Shown here one piece after another: positions 1 to 11,559 of a DNA stretch of 64,000 nucleotides; within the stretch, counting starts at the first letter, position 1; each line of letters opens with the position of its first letter. Source of the stretch: Doris montereyensis (lineage: Eukaryota > Mollusca > Gastropoda > Nudibranchia > Dorididae); assembly GCA_037039925.1 (NCBI GenBank), contig JAXRKP010001014.1:70001-134000 (forward strand), given 5' to 3'. A program made the position numbers and the translations under genes. Under the pieces are notes generated by a model. The model was not told the origin of the DNA. It ran no database searches and saw only the letters and a list, made by a program, of their open reading frames with translations.

Positions 1-333
1 AGAGCAGCAAGATGGGTCTCCAATTGCCACTGCCATACATCATCCGTGGACTCCATCCTAGAGTCTCTCAACTGGCCTTCCCTGCAACAGTACCATTAGA
101 AAGCTTGATTGGAGATGTTCTACTTCTACAAAAGGTTCATCACAATCTCATTTCCATTAACTCACGTGCCTGCCCAACCATATGACAGCAGGCTAAGCTC
201 TAGGACAAACAACGACCTGAACTATGACATTCTCACCTGCACAACACGGTTCAGGCAAATGGCGTCCTTTCCGAGAACCTTGCAGACTGAGTCACTGGTC
301 TGCTTCAGGTCCTGGCTGGCCTCCATCTCTTGA
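1..333 (+). pseudogene. LINE ORF2 C-terminal fragment
   Basis: The first reading frame begins in mid-protein with RAARWVSN, followed by HTSSVDSILESLNW, a tail typical of APE-type non-LTR retrotransposon ORF2 proteins. After an in-frame stop at 97-99 the same frame continues with FYFYKRFITI and later MASFPRTLQ and FRSWLASI, which correspond to the usual 'SFFPRTI...SFKSWLA' ending of these polyproteins. The reverse transcriptase core lies outside the window to the left. The internal stop makes it non-functional. The clade (CR1, Jockey or L2-like) cannot be fixed from this tail. Confidence 0.65.
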
Positions 334-460
334 ACCTCCCCATCGGCCCCAACCCTTCCCCGTGCCCCCAGCCCTCCATAAAGTGTTCCAAGTATCAGGT
401 TTCTCAGGAAGTAGCTTGTCGCGTAGGTCTTTCAATTTGTGGCATTCAAGTAGGTGTCAA

Positions 461-707
461 TACCTTGATATCGATTGGCATCTGGTGATGTACTGGTGTC
501 AGGCCGAGACCTTTGTCTTGTAGTGTGTTTGTGCCATTTGACTGAAGGTTGAAACCTGGTAATCAATCAATGCCTTGATGCAGATTGGCATCTGGTGGTG
601 TACTAATGTCTGGCTGAGACTGTTTCCTGTAGTTGTAGTGAGTTGGGGTCATGTAACTGAAGGTTCGAACTTGGTAAAAAGTCCATGCTTGATGCAGATT
701 GATATCT

Positions 708-708
<1 letters not shown>
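461..708. repeat. Diverged ~110-bp tandem repeat, two full copies and a partial third
   Basis: Copies start at 461, 571 and 686. Each opens with a 'CCTTGAT..GATTGGCATCTGG'-like segment and contains a conserved 'GACTGAAGGTT' or 'AACTGAAGGTT' block. The third copy is cut off by a (GT)n tract, which suggests the microsatellite grew at its 3' edge. No coding potential is evident. Confidence 0.7.
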
Positions 709-739
<31 letters not shown>

Positions 740-748
740 GGGGGGGTC
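709..748. repeat. (GT)n microsatellite followed by a G-run
   Basis: About 12 GT units run directly into a short poly-G stretch. The tract follows the truncated third copy of the 110-bp tandem repeat. Confidence 0.9.
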
Positions 749-794
749 ATATGTATACACAACTTCTCACATATTTTGAAATCTACTATCCAAT

Positions 795-851
795 GTTTGG
801 CAATAGTGGCTAGGGTGCTAGTCTTGGGACCATGGGGTTTCAAATCTTTCC

Positions 852-885
<34 letters not shown>
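795..885 (+). mobile_element. tRNA-derived SINE head with (AAT)n tail
   Basis: The block resembles an RNA polymerase III internal promoter: an A-box-like 'AGTGGCTAGGGTGCTAG' followed at normal spacing by a B-box-like 'GGGTTTCAAATC'. It ends directly in about eleven AAT units (851-885). The body is very short, so this is either a truncated SINE or a tRNA-like pseudogene. The annotation rests only on the boxes and their spacing. Confidence 0.45.
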
Positions 886-899
886 GTAATCTATCATCA

Positions 900-1395
900 A
901 ATAGAATAGTCAGAGGAAGTGTAGTGTGTCTATATCCAATATTATTTTTTTGCCGAAGACTACAGATCTAGCTAGGGGTTTAAAAATTGTTTTTGTATAT
1001 TCCATTGTTGCAAAACGTTATAGCGCAGTGTATGCAACCCATCCTGTTTAAAATTCCGATCCCATTTGTGAGCAATTTAACTTTTAAAAGTTCAAAACTT
1101 TACAATGAGGTGAAAAATGGGATCCCTTTCAGCCTCTTTCAGGCGTGACTTTAATTTAATCATGATCAACAAAATTACCCAGTTTCAGCTCCGTGTAGTT
1201 CTAGCTCTAGATCTAGCTTTAGGTCTAGAATCTGTTTGCAAAATACGGCATGAATATTGATTGAAACATCATCAAACAAAAGATCTCAATCTGAATATCT
1301 AGAGCTAATATCTTAGCGAATCAAAGACAGGAAGAGCAAAACATTTAGTCATGATTCCTTTACATAATTATCATGTCAGCCCCAATGGGACAATA
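900..1395. other. Non-coding stretch, nothing recognised
   Basis: AT-rich sequence with several copies of the short motif CTAGATCTAG or its one-base variants around 965-1230. There is no open reading frame of interest and no transposon ends that I can identify. Confidence 0.5.
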
Positions 1396-1397
1396 TG

Positions 1398-1470
1398 CAG
1401 CTCGGCCGGGGTGATGCATTATTATACGATTAGCCCGGGTTCGAATTCCCATAAGTCAAAGTTTTATACT
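1398..1470 (+). mobile_element. Possible tRNA-like SINE fragment
   Basis: A good B-box ('GGGTTCGAATTCCC', about 1437-1450) follows a G/C-rich block that could be a degraded A-box. As with the SINE head near 800, it is followed by a (TTA)n array. The A-box is poor, so confidence is low. Confidence 0.3.
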
Positions 1471-1516
1471 TTTATTCTTTCTTCTTTTTAAAAATTATTA
1501 CTATTACTATTAATAT

Positions 1517-1835
<319 letters not shown>

Positions 1836-2340
1836 GATCTTACCGCAAAATCACGGGAATTGGACTAGTAATAATAATGAGGCGGCGACTATATACACCG
1901 GTTTATAGATATAGAATACAGGGGGGTATTTTATGTATTCATACACCAGTTTACAAATATAGAATACAGAGGGGTTCTAATCTATATTTTGTACACCGGT
2001 TTTCCATGGTGTCTCAGTTCGTAAAATTCAGGTCTATTATTTTTGTTTCTAATGCAATTTATTATTTTCAACACTCCCATTCATTTACCTCAAAAGGGAT
2101 AAACACTTTGACACCCCATTTGTGTCTTATTTCTAAATTTTAGACAAGATATTTTTTTACCGTGGTATGGGCGGGGGGGTTACTCTGGTTTACAAATAAT
2201 AATAATAGGGGTTTTAGTACATATAGACCTATATTGTTGAACAGGGATGCCACCGGGTGAATTTCAAAAAGCCTGAAAATATGGATACGCATATTTCATT
2301 CAAATCAACATTTAGTCCTTAATTATAAATGGTATATATT
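1836..2340. other. Non-coding stretch with a short duplicated segment
   Basis: A segment reading 'ACCGGTTTATAGATATAGAA' near 1898 recurs in diverged form near 1947 ('ACCAGTTTACAAATATAGAA'), giving a ~50-bp imperfect tandem duplication, with a third trace near 1996. Nothing else is recognised. Confidence 0.4.
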
Positions 2341-2523
2341 ATTTAGTATTACATGATTACTATTGAGAGCACGTCCTTTCCAATTTCAAACCTTCGAGAG
2401 CTTTAAAGTCTTTGTTGAGTTCCTGTGCACGTGACACAATTTTAGGGGCAAGAGAAAGAGGTCCGGGCAGTGGACAGGTAAGCACCTGTACGGGGAGTAG
2501 ATCATCCCACCCTCCACGAGTCT

Positions 2524-2728
2524 CCTGCTGCCTTGCAGGCAGATCTTGGCTGACCAAAGGCTAAGGAGTTAACCCTGAAAGAAAACAACCTGCTGCCTTG
2601 CAGACCGGTCTTGACCGAACAAAGGCTAAGGGAGATAACCCTGACTGAAAATAACAACCTGCTGCCTTGCAGGCTGGTCTTGAATGACTAAAGGCTAAGG
2701 GAATTAACCCTGACAGAAAATAACAAGG
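2524..2728 (+). repeat. Three ~65-71-bp tandem monomers in LINE 5' region
   Basis: Units start at 2524, 2589 and 2658, each opening 'CCTGCTGCCTTGCAG' and ending near 'TTAACCCTGA..GAAAA' (the middle unit reads ATAACCCTGA). They lie just upstream of the endonuclease coding region. Tandem 5' monomers act as promoters in some LINE families (mouse L1 is the best-known case). That role here is inference. Confidence 0.75.
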
Positions 2729-2869
2729 CCCTGGTAGGGGGCCTCAAGATGGCAGCCCCACCATCTACCTAGGGTACAGTGGGCTAATCCCCTACTTATC
2801 CAAAACAACCTGATTCAAAGTAATATATACAATGATATACCGGTTTGAACTTTTGAAGACGACTCTGGA

Positions 2870-3640
2870 AAAGAACACAGACTGTGATTTTTGGAACATG
2901 GAATATTAGGGCAATTAATGGAAAGGAGTTAGAATTAGCTGAAGAAATGGAAAATTTCAAAGTAGACATTTTGGCTATTACAGAAACATAGAAAAAAGGG
3001 CAGGGGAATAGAAAATGTAGGACCAAATCATACTTTAATCTTCTCAGGAGTAGATGTCAAAGATAGAGCTAGAGCAGAAGTAGGCCTCCTAATGCATAAA
3101 AGGCACGAAATGCTACTAGAAAGTTGGAAATTTGTAAGCCCACGGCTATTAGAGGTAAATATTAAACCAAAAGGAAGAGAAATTAAATAATTAATAGCTT
3201 ATGGACCAAACGAAGATGCCCCCAAAGAAGACAAAGATATCTTCAAAAATCATTTACAAATAACTGCAGAAAATTTCAAACGCAAACAGGAATTAATGGT
3301 TTTAGGAGATTTAAACGCTAGAGTAGGCAACATTGTAGAAACTTCAGGAGGAGTAATTGGTAAAGAAGGAGAGACAACAACTTCTCCAAATGGAGAGAAA
3401 ACTAATAAATTTTTGCCTAAAGAATAAGATGAAAATAGCTAACACATTTTTTCCTCAGATATCCACAGATATACAAGAGTAAATGAAGACAGATGTGAAA
3501 AGTCAATCATAGACTACATAATAGTTAGCAGCTCCCCTTTTTACAATACAATGGATGCTAGAGTAAGCAGAGGAACTGAAATATTTAGTGATCATCACCT
3601 AGTGATAGCCAAAATGAGATTATTAACTGAAGAAAACAAA
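2870..3640 (+). pseudogene. LINE apurinic-type endonuclease domain
   Basis: Across shifting plus-strand frames the following blocks are seen in order: 'GTWNIRAING' (about 2897), 'DILAITET' (about 2967), 'LIAYGPNED' (about 3193), 'LMVLGDLNARVG' (about 3296) and 'SDHHLVIAKM' (about 3588). These match the conserved GD(F/L)N and SDH catalytic motifs of the exonuclease-endonuclease-phosphatase fold used for target nicking. In-frame stops, for example just after 'ITET', and at least two frame changes show decay. Confidence 0.8.
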
Positions 3641-4259
3641 CAGAAAAGGAAAGAGAGAAAGCTAATAAACTCAAAATAGAACTAAATAAACCAATGGTAA
3701 AACAGATGTACCAATCCAGGATAAAAAGATCTATCAGTGAAAGGCAGATGGATCTGAAGGAAAGCACAATAGAAGAAAAAGTGGCAAATATATAAAAACA
3801 CTCCTCAGTTGTACTGAAGAGGTCTGTGGTAGGAAACAAATTAAAGGAGATGGGAAAAGGACAGCATGGTGGAATGAGAATGTCAAGACTAAAATCAGAG
3901 AAAAGAAAGATGCCTGGAAGAAATACTTGCAAACAAAGAGACCACAGGATAGGATAGATTACGTGAGTAAAATAACTATTGCCAAAGAGGAAGTTAGAAA
4001 GCAAAACAGGAACAGTGGGAAGAGTTTGGACAAAGACTTCAAGAAAGCTATCAAGGAAATCAAAAGCTGCTCTGGGGAGCAATGAAAGAGCATGAGAAAG
4101 AACAAAACATGCCCAATACGACAAATTAAGAATGCCAAAGGAGAAATAATGAAAGGAGACAGCAAAATCATGGAAACGTGGAGAAAGTATTTTCAACAAT
4201 TACATAATCCCTCAAGAACATATGAAACAAGAGTAAAGATCAATTAGTAAGAGTAACAA

Positions 4260-5756
4260 GTAATGGAGATCAGACAGCTGAAGAAGGAGATATCTCAATG
4301 GAAGAACTTCAAACAGCTATAAGAAAAGTGAAATTAAGAAAAGCCCCAGGAGCAGATCAAGTTTATCCATAAATGATTAAAAACCATGGGAGAGAGACAG
4401 ACAAACTACTACATGCAATATGTCAAGCATGGAAGTCCAAACAGGTGCCAGACGACTGAAAAAGGGAACTGTAGTACCAATACACAAGAAAGGATCAACG
4501 ATGGAATGCTCAAACTGTAGAGGGATATCACTACTTAGCGTACCAGGAAAAGTATATGCCAGGATTCTGGAAATGAGACAAAGGAAAAGAGTAGAGGATC
4601 AGATTGAAGAGCATCAGAGTGGATTTAGACCAGGAAGAAGTGTACAAGATCACATATTTACAATTAGAGAAACATTGCCTTGCACCTGTGTTTTATTGAC
4701 TTAGAAAAGGCATTTGACACTGTGAGGAGGGACGAACTATGGCATTCCTTAAAAGAACACAATGTAGAGCAAAATTTAATAGAAGCCAGTAAAAGTTTTT
4801 ACAATAAATCAACATGTGCAGTGAGAGTAGCTGGAAATGTATCAGAAGAATTTGATGTAGATATAAGTAAGACAGAGTTGTATCCTAAGTCTCTTTTGTT
4901 TATCACATTTATGGATTCAGTCGCAAAGGCATCCTCAAACATGAAGAAAATGAATGTAGGTATGTGGAAGCTCAAACCAGTAAATGTATCAATGCTTTCA
5001 TTTGCTGATGATTTAGTTCTGTTTGGAAAATCAGAAAGGGACCTCAGTCAAATATCAATATAATGAATAATGAATTAAATAAAAGAGGAATGAGAGTAAA
5101 TGCAAAGAAAACAAAAACAATGCTAGTAACTAGAAAAGCTAAAACGCAAAATCTTAAATTAGGCAGGGAGAATTTAGGATAAGTTCAAAGCTACAATTAC
5201 TTAGGATTAACTCAGAGGGAAAACTAAGAGAAGAAATCAGCCAGAGAATCCAAAAGGGAAGTGCAATATATATAACCTAGGAAAGGCATTTGTAGGTAAA
5301 CAAGAATAGTCAACGAAAACCAAAGTGGTAGTATACAACACAGTTTATTGTCCTACTCTCACTCTATGGCAGTGAAACCTGGACCTTAGACAGTAGGTAA
5401 TACAGTAGAGTGCAGGCAGCCAAAATGAAATATCTAAGAAGAATAGTAGGAAAACTAAAAGAGACAAAATCAGAAACACAACAATAAGAGATCAAACCAA
5501 AGCAGATAGCATAAAAACTAAGATAGAAATGAATCAACTGAGATGGTTTGGGCATGTTAACAGAATGAATAACAATAGAATAGCTAAATCAGTATTTAGT
5601 GCTAAAACTCAAGGTAAAAGACCAAAAGGCAGACCTCGGAGAAAGTGGGAAGAAGATATAAAAGAGGCATTAACGCAAAGAAATTTAACTTTCACAGAAG
5701 AAACAGAAACTGTCAAGACAGGGCAGCCTGGAGAAAAAGATCATTTCGGGCATCTT
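4260..5756 (+). pseudogene. LINE reverse transcriptase and C-terminal tail
   Basis: The order of motifs is that of a non-LTR reverse transcriptase: 'RKAPGADQVYP' (about 4337), 'GTVVPIHKKG' (4468), 'CRGISLLSVPGKVYARIL' (4519), 'HQSGFRPGRS' (4612), 'DLEKAFDTV' (about 4698) and the catalytic 'FADDLVLFGKSERD' (4999). The C-terminal part at 5529-5750 has 'LRWFGHVNRMNNNR' and 'RPKGRPRRKWEEDI', the standard tail of RTE/CR1-like ORF2 proteins. The usual 'RQGCVLSP' block is eroded (about 4880). Several frameshifts separate the pieces. Confidence 0.85.
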
Positions 5757-6655
5757 AACCCATACATGATGTCCAAGTCCATTAGAAAGCTATTCATTAC
5801 TTTTTCCACAGTACACAGAAAAATTGAGCAAATGTCCAGTCTTGGATTCAGCCACGCACTGAACTTTTATCCCGTATGGATGGGGTTTACTAGGGATGTA
5901 CTGTTTGAAGTGAAGCCTCCTGTTGAATGAAAGCCACCATGGCCTCATCAATGGAAATTTCCCGGGATGGCTTGTACAGCTGTTTGCTCTCCTAGCACGA
6001 ATCATGTCCAATACAGGGCGAACTTTGAACAAGGTTCATAGCCCTCACCGCCATGTTGAATTTGCTGGGTGTTGTCGTTCATATGCAGATAACGATTTAT
6101 CGGCGTGAATTCCGTGCTCGTGTCATCACGTCGGTGACGGCATCCACCGAAGCATCTTGTCAGAAGACCAGTACATCCTGAATTCAGGCATGTCATGTAT
6201 TCCAAACATAATGTTTATGTACAGAAATTTCCGAATGTCGTCCACAGTCACTGGTTTCCAGTCCTTGTCTATCTTATTAGTCTCCCTCTGTCTCTGCTCT
6301 GCATATTTGTTTGTCTCTTCTACTATCAATTCATAGAGACTTGGTTGAAAAAACAACTCAAAAACATCAATAGGCTCTGTTTCTTCTGATAAATCCACAG
6401 CAGCACCTGAATATTCATCAAGATTATGGACGAAAATATCACGAAGATTTTCACTCCACCCATCATTCTGAGTCCCTTCACCACTGGGCCCAGGTCTAAT
6501 ATGGGGAGCAGCATGCGTTATTTCGTCTGACACTGATTCTTCATCATCTAGTTCTCTAGGATCAACATCAATGTCAGATTCATCTAAATTTGAATCACCT
6601 GAGTCACTTTCATAACCATTTTCAACAATACCATCATCATTTATCGCACTCGATC
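5757..6655 (-). pseudogene. piggyBac-type transposase fragment (copy 1)
   Basis: Reading leftward from 6655: an acidic N-terminus rich in Asp and Glu, then 'EPIDVFELFFQPSLYELIV' (about 6370), 'KPVTVDDIRKFLYINIMFG' (about 6240), 'RYLHMNDNTQ' (about 6080), 'FKVRPVLDMI' (about 6025), 'NRRLHFKQYIPSKPHPYG' (about 5910) and 'YCGKSNE'. These are DDE_Tnp_1_7 (PGBD) blocks. The window reaches only to 'NGLGHHV' at about 5760, where it is cut by the LINE tail, so the last Asp and the C-terminal zinc domain are missing. Two or more frameshifts are present. I see no TTAA terminal repeat at its 5' side. Confidence 0.85.
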
Positions 6656-6954
6656 AAAGGAATTCAAAAACTGAAACATGCAGGTGATAACAAAAATAAC
6701 GGCGTTTTCTAAAAATCGTAGAAAAGACTATGCGACCAATTGCAGTTCTGTAGCGGTTGCTTTGACTATGACTTCTTCTCTACTTGCGGAAGGCAATAAA
6801 ATGATTGCCGTGCTCCAAATTCACCTCTGTGAAGATAAGGCCATATATATATATAATTAATAAATGCCTAAGATTCAAAGTGAAATTACTTCATAAAAGG
6901 TTACATAAGTTAAAATTGTATGGTATATGAAGCTATTAAGGAAATTAAAATACA
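6656..6954. other. Non-coding flank of piggyBac copy 1
   Basis: This would contain the 5' end of the piggyBac, but no inverted repeat partner is visible. A short (AT)n run lies at 6844-6856. Nothing else is recognised. Confidence 0.4.
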
Positions 6955-7043
6955 TGTACATACATACATACAAACAAACATACATACATACATACATACA
7001 TACATACATACATACATACATACATACATACATACATACTTAC

Positions 7044-7074
<31 letters not shown>

Positions 7075-7300
7075 CATACATACATACATACATACATACA
7101 TACATACATACATACAAACAAACAAACATACATTTACACACACACATACATGCATACATACATACACAGACAGACATACAAACATACATACATACACACA
7201 CACACACACATACATACATACATACATACATATATACATACACACACACATACATACGTACATACATACATACACACGAACATACATACATGCACACATC
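6955..7300. repeat. (CATA)n microsatellite
   Basis: About 340 bp dominated by CATA units, interrupted by CAAA, CACA and CAGA variants. The long Tyr-Ile-His and Cys-Met-Tyr-Val frames on the two strands are repeat artefacts. Confidence 0.97.
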
Positions 7301-7794
7301 ACGGCGTCGAAAACCTGTACCTCTTCTTAGTTTCTTCTGCCTGCCAGTTAGGTCACGTTGACCGAGGTCAGCTACCGGTCAGAAGACAACGCAAGCCTTA
7401 CCTGTCGGCAGTTGCGGAAATATCAATTAAATGACCATATTATATTGTTCTTTTTCACCATATTTATTACTCTGAATGTCATAAGCATGTCACCAAGTGT
7501 GAACTGAGTACTTTTCCATTGTGCGCAAGAATTATACCCAAGACATCGTTCATTATTACACAAGAAGAGTTCAAAGTTGGTCTGGGAAAATTGAAATCAA
7601 TTGCAGACGATATAAATTTAAACTTCAAAATCTTGAAAACCGAACTTGCAATAATTACCAAACTGGCAGAAACTCATCTCACTACATTTGTAAACCTGAT
7701 GACGAAAGCACATTGGAGGTTTCATTTGAAATGACGAAGCTAGCTTTGTTTAACTAACAAGCACTGCGATATAAGCCACCTTAACAGAGAGATT
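7301..7794. other. Unassigned sequence with two overlapping small ORFs
   Basis: Two short plus-strand frames overlap at 7519-7757. The frame at 7521-7757 contains a few Cys residues and 'STLEVSFEM', but no family, signal peptide or clean splice site can be identified. Confidence 0.3.
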
Positions 7795-7828
7795 CAGACA
7801 GACAGACAGACAGAGAGAGAGAGAGCGC

Positions 7829-7873
<45 letters not shown>
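7795..7873. repeat. (GACA)n/(GA)n microsatellite
   Basis: Short GACA repeats lead into a (GA)n run interrupted once by 'GCGCCACA'. Confidence 0.9.
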
Positions 7874-7877
<4 letters not shown>

Positions 7878-8014
7878 TACATGCGACATACATTGTTTAG
7901 CTGTGGATCGAAAAGTATAGTATTATCAAAATTGACTCATATTATGCATAATATTATATGCGTACTGAGTACCCATTCGCACATTAGGCAATACTAAGCA
8001 AATGTATGTGTGCG

Positions 8015-8110
8015 TGTGTGGTATATGTATGTGTGTGTGTGTATATGTGTGAGAGACAGACAGCAAGGAGGAGAGACAGGAGAGAGAGAAGGGAGAGAGA
8101 GAGAGAGAAA
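8015..8110. repeat. (GT)n and (GA)n mixed microsatellite
   Basis: Imperfect GT-rich sequence passes into GAGA/GACA-rich sequence. Confidence 0.8.
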
Positions 8111-8865
8111 TACTATTACTGGGCAGGATACATTTTTTAGTTAGCTATCGATCGATATTATAGAATTTGCCCAATACCATGTGTACTCTAGACGTTTTTA
8201 AACTTGCAAATAAATGTAATTGACTTCATGTATTTTTAGAAAGAAGGTAAACTGTTGATACTATTGTCGAAAGTGGTTGACTCGAACATGCATGTCATGT
8301 CAGAAAATGGGAAGGAATAAATAAATAAACCTGTGTTTCATTTTGGAAAAAGTGGGTGGGGTTCGAAAACAATTCATAACTCCAGAATTGACAATGAAAC
8401 CTAAATGAATTTAACGCAGACTGATAGAGGAATCTTTGCTCTTGCAAATAAACTTTGTTTGATGGCTGTATGAAGTTCCGTTTTTTTATAATAAGACACT
8501 AATTGCTGATAAAGCCTACTCAGTTATTAAAATATACCCACTACACAATAAGGTACACTACTTGGCGTTAGCAGCAGACCTTGTCAGACGGCCATGCGCT
8601 GGTAATTTATTACATGCACCTGACTACAACTAAGAGGTCGGCTTTTATGTTAGAGTTCCACGCTGTGACATACATACATTCATATATACAAGTATTTAGA
8701 AGAGTATGGGCAAATATATTCGAAGATGTATAATGACATAAAGATAATGATGGTAATAAACCGGCAATGACATTAACAACAATAGCAATCTTGTAGCATG
8801 TAGCACTTTCTCATAAAGCCGAAGAGAGCAAGGCAAGACGGAAAGACAGTTATCATGCATATTTC
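8111..8865. other. Non-coding stretch, nothing recognised
   Basis: AT-rich sequence without extended reading frames, repeats or transposon ends that I can identify. It lies upstream of the hexosaminidase exon and is probably intron. Confidence 0.4.
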
Positions 8866-8990
8866 GGTCTTAACCCAAATACAAATGGATATCAGTACCA
8901 GCTAGCGAATAAAAACCTGTGACAGATTAGTATCCTGTCCAGGAGGTGATGTAATTATTACCTATTTGGCTTAATACTGTAACACTTGAT
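8866..8990 (+). mobile_element. SINE 3'-tail fragment
   Basis: The order of blocks 'AACCCAAATACAAATGG', 'AAAACCTGTGACAGATTAG' and 'ATCCTGTCCAGGAGG' matches, with substitutions, the tail of the SINE at 38886-39150 ('AACCCAGGTGCAAATGG', 'CTGTGTCAGACTAG', 'ATCCTGTCCAGAAG'). The tRNA-like head is missing, so this is a 3' fragment of the same family. Confidence 0.7.
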
Positions 8991-9118
8991 GAAATGGTAA
9001 CAACATTTTGTTGTTATTGATGTTGCTGTAGTAAGAAGCAATTGTAAATTGAGTGATTTTTTATGTCTGACATGCTGTCAATCTTCAATTTTGTTTCCTC
9101 TTTTACCTTGTTTGCCAG

Positions 9119-9209
9119 GTTACCACATTGATGAGAAGAAAGTTCTTGGAGGAGAGGCAGCCTTCTGGTCAGAGTATTTCACCAATGAAAACCTCCTTCC
9201 CTTGATGTG
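9119..9209 (+). CDS. GH20 beta-hexosaminidase, internal exon
   Basis: The exon encodes YHIDEKKVLGGEAAFWSEY and then NLLPLMW. The 'VLGGEAxxWxEY' block belongs to the C-terminal part of the catalytic barrel of family GH20 beta-N-acetylhexosaminidases, enzymes that remove terminal GlcNAc/GalNAc residues, in animals usually in the lysosome. A 3' splice site (TTTGCCAG|GT) and a 5' splice site (ATGTG|GTAAG) bound it. The last codon is split (TG|) and is completed by the exon at 12835, giving Trp. No stop or frameshift is present, unlike the transposon genes around it. The upstream part of the gene is not visible in the window, and which paralogue (HEXA/HEXB-like or other) cannot be told. Confidence 0.88.
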
Positions 9210-9301
9210 GTAAGACATTTTGCCCTGGTGCTGTATGGCTGTACACACTTTTCTTCCATGTGACTTCAAAAATGAAAGTAAGCACATAACTTAACCCTTT
9301 T

Positions 9302-9445
9302 CAGGCGGGTCCCGTATATTTGCATGCCGCCGGTCACTCTAAGCACACATACGCTAGTGGCGGGTCCTGTACATTTGCATCACTCCCTGCCTTCCAGGAA
9401 GACAAAGCGTTAGTGGCAGGTCCCATATAACTGCTCTGCAGTGCA
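9302..9445. repeat. 56-bp tandem repeat at the left end of the TTAA element
   Basis: Units start near 9302, 9358 and 9414, each beginning 'GGCGGGTCC' or 'GGCAGGTCC' followed by an 'ATATTTGCAT'-like segment. Sub-terminal repeats of this sort are common in piggyBac-like ends. Confidence 0.65.
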
Positions 9446-9699
9446 CTCAAAGACAGGTTTTGGGAATTTCTCTATTCTGACCAATTACACTGATCAACCC
9501 ACGGCACGCCAAACAGAGAAAGTCTATTATTCTAAAGGGGTAAAAGTGATAGTTCATTTCCGAGTCTAACACACACTCGATATATTTCTTATCAAGAGAT
9601 ACAACAACACACAGGAGCTCTATCTCAAATGCAGGCTGTGGACCCTCTGCAAAGTGGACAAAATCAAAGACTCTTGTCTTCATACGACCGACGCAACTT

Positions 9700-10620
9700 C
9701 TGGACAGATGTCAATTATTTTACTTTTAGTAAGATGGAGCACCCACAAGCAAGAAATAGTGATTGATATAAATAAAAGATATCAGTGGCCAATCACAATG
9801 CACACTTAAGGTCAACCTGAATGGAGGGCATGACCTTCAGTCAATAGAAAGAAACCATGTTCAGGGTTGACCAATCAGAGGGAGCATTGCGTTGATGGTT
9901 ATATTGTCAAACGTCACATACATCAAAATACTTCTCCACCTCTTTTTCACATAAGAATGAAGAGATTAGAGTGTTGAAAGTACAGGGGAAAATTGAAGCT
10001 TTCATCAGAGTTCAACGACCAGCAACAAAGGAACTTTGATCTCTCAAACAGGTCCATTTCACATGGTCATGATGACATGTGGTATCTGGACAAGAGGAAG
10101 GGCGGTTATTAGGAACTACAAGAGTCTATCTTCCTACTGTATAGAAAGGACGAAGGAGGGAGACTTACACCAGAAGTGGGGGGAAGATGTGAAAAACTAA
10201 TGGATTGCGTAAGGGATGGGGGCTGTTTGGGAGGAGGTGGATTACTATTGAACTGTAGGAAGGGAACAGCCAAGAATACAAAACGATGGTCACTCATGTC
10301 ATTGTAAATGAGAAGAGAGGGTGATACTAGTTATAGACATAGGGTAGGGAGGAGTTTTCAAAAAAGCATGGGAAGCATGTAGCTGAGAGGTGTTAGGTCT
10401 GGGATAGAGCGCATCGCCGCAGCTGAGGCGAAACACACTTGTAGAAGCAATAAACTGGGGGGCCTGTTTCTTTCATCATGGGAATGTGTTACCTATGCAC
10501 ATTGGAACTCGGTCATGAGATTAGCGAAAGGGGTTGGGCATTTCCTCTAGTATTGGTATAATAGTTCAATAATTTTATTTAGATGTGAGAATGAAAATGA
10601 TTCCTGTAGAAATAAAGATA
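9700..10620. other. Intronic sequence, nothing recognised
   Basis: This is part of the hexosaminidase intron and of the candidate TTAA-bounded element. No coding frame, motif or repeat stands out. Confidence 0.4.
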
Positions 10621-10680
10621 AAATTTGACACAGCCGGCCACGCTATTATTGATTGACTGGAGTAAAGTCTGGCCACGCAG

Positions 10681-10868
<188 letters not shown>

Positions 10869-11559
10869 TTTTCTCCGTCCTCTCTTCGTTTTCTTTATCT
10901 TTCTCGTTCTCTTTATGTCTCATGTTTGTCTCCTTTCCTCTTTCTCTCTCCCTTTCTATCCCTCTCTCCTCTCTCTCCATCTCTCTTATGGCAGTTGTAT
11001 TTCGTTTTCTTCTTTCTTTTTGTTTATTGTTGTTATGAGGCTTGCTCTGTTGATGAACATTGCTCGATGGGTCGTTGCACCAATGGCACTAATAGTATTA
11101 GTTTCGTCCAACATTGTTTAGTGTTTATTTGTTTCTATGTCTCCTTGTTGCTTATAAAGGTTGGGCACATTGAAGATTTCTCTGTCCTGACCCGTTTTCT
11201 ATCTTTTAGTATTATACCTTTCATATTCATCTGCATTAGTAATAGGCCAACTGCAGTATCATTCCTTTTGATGTTTAATAAAAAATAGGCTGTAATAGAT
11301 GTTATTGTTAGTAAACAATGCAATATAAACACGATGACAATAACAATAATAAAATGAATTGCCCACTATGTCACCTTACTCAACAAAGATGAAAAACTAT
11401 CACAATAATCACAGATACGTCATGGTCAAGCGTGGCAGCCTTGTCAGCGGGGTGAGAAAACTATTGGTGCCACGTGCGGAAGCCTCGTACACAGCAGAGC
11501 GAGATTATTGACCGATATTGGGGTCAGCCGGCAGGTTAGCCTTACAAGGGTTAAAAATC

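Larger units (their letters stand above)
2360..5756 (+). mobile_element. Decayed APE-type LINE, nearly full length
   Basis: One plus-strand element can be followed from tandem 5' monomers (2524-2728), through an apurinic-type endonuclease (about 2870-3640), to a reverse transcriptase (about 4260-5060) and a C-terminal tail (about 5529-5750). The endonuclease start 'TWNIRAINGKELELAEEM' resembles the proteins often labelled craniofacial development protein 2-like, so an RTE-like assignment is reasonable but not certain. Many stops and frameshifts show it is dead. Its 3' side abuts a piggyBac fragment on the opposite strand at about 5757. Confidence 0.8.

Noticed and set aside
3585..4199. A 204-codon minus-strand hydrophobic frame resembling a membrane protein
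   Set aside because: It is the antisense of the A-rich LINE endonuclease-to-reverse-transcriptase linker. The plus strand explains the sequence.
6910..7361. Long Tyr/His/Ile- and Cys/Met/Val-rich open frames on both strands
   Set aside because: They are direct translations of the (CATA)n microsatellite.
7519..7757. Two overlapping plus-strand frames, one with several Cys residues
   Set aside because: No signal peptide, splice sites or family could be identified. The length is compatible with chance.
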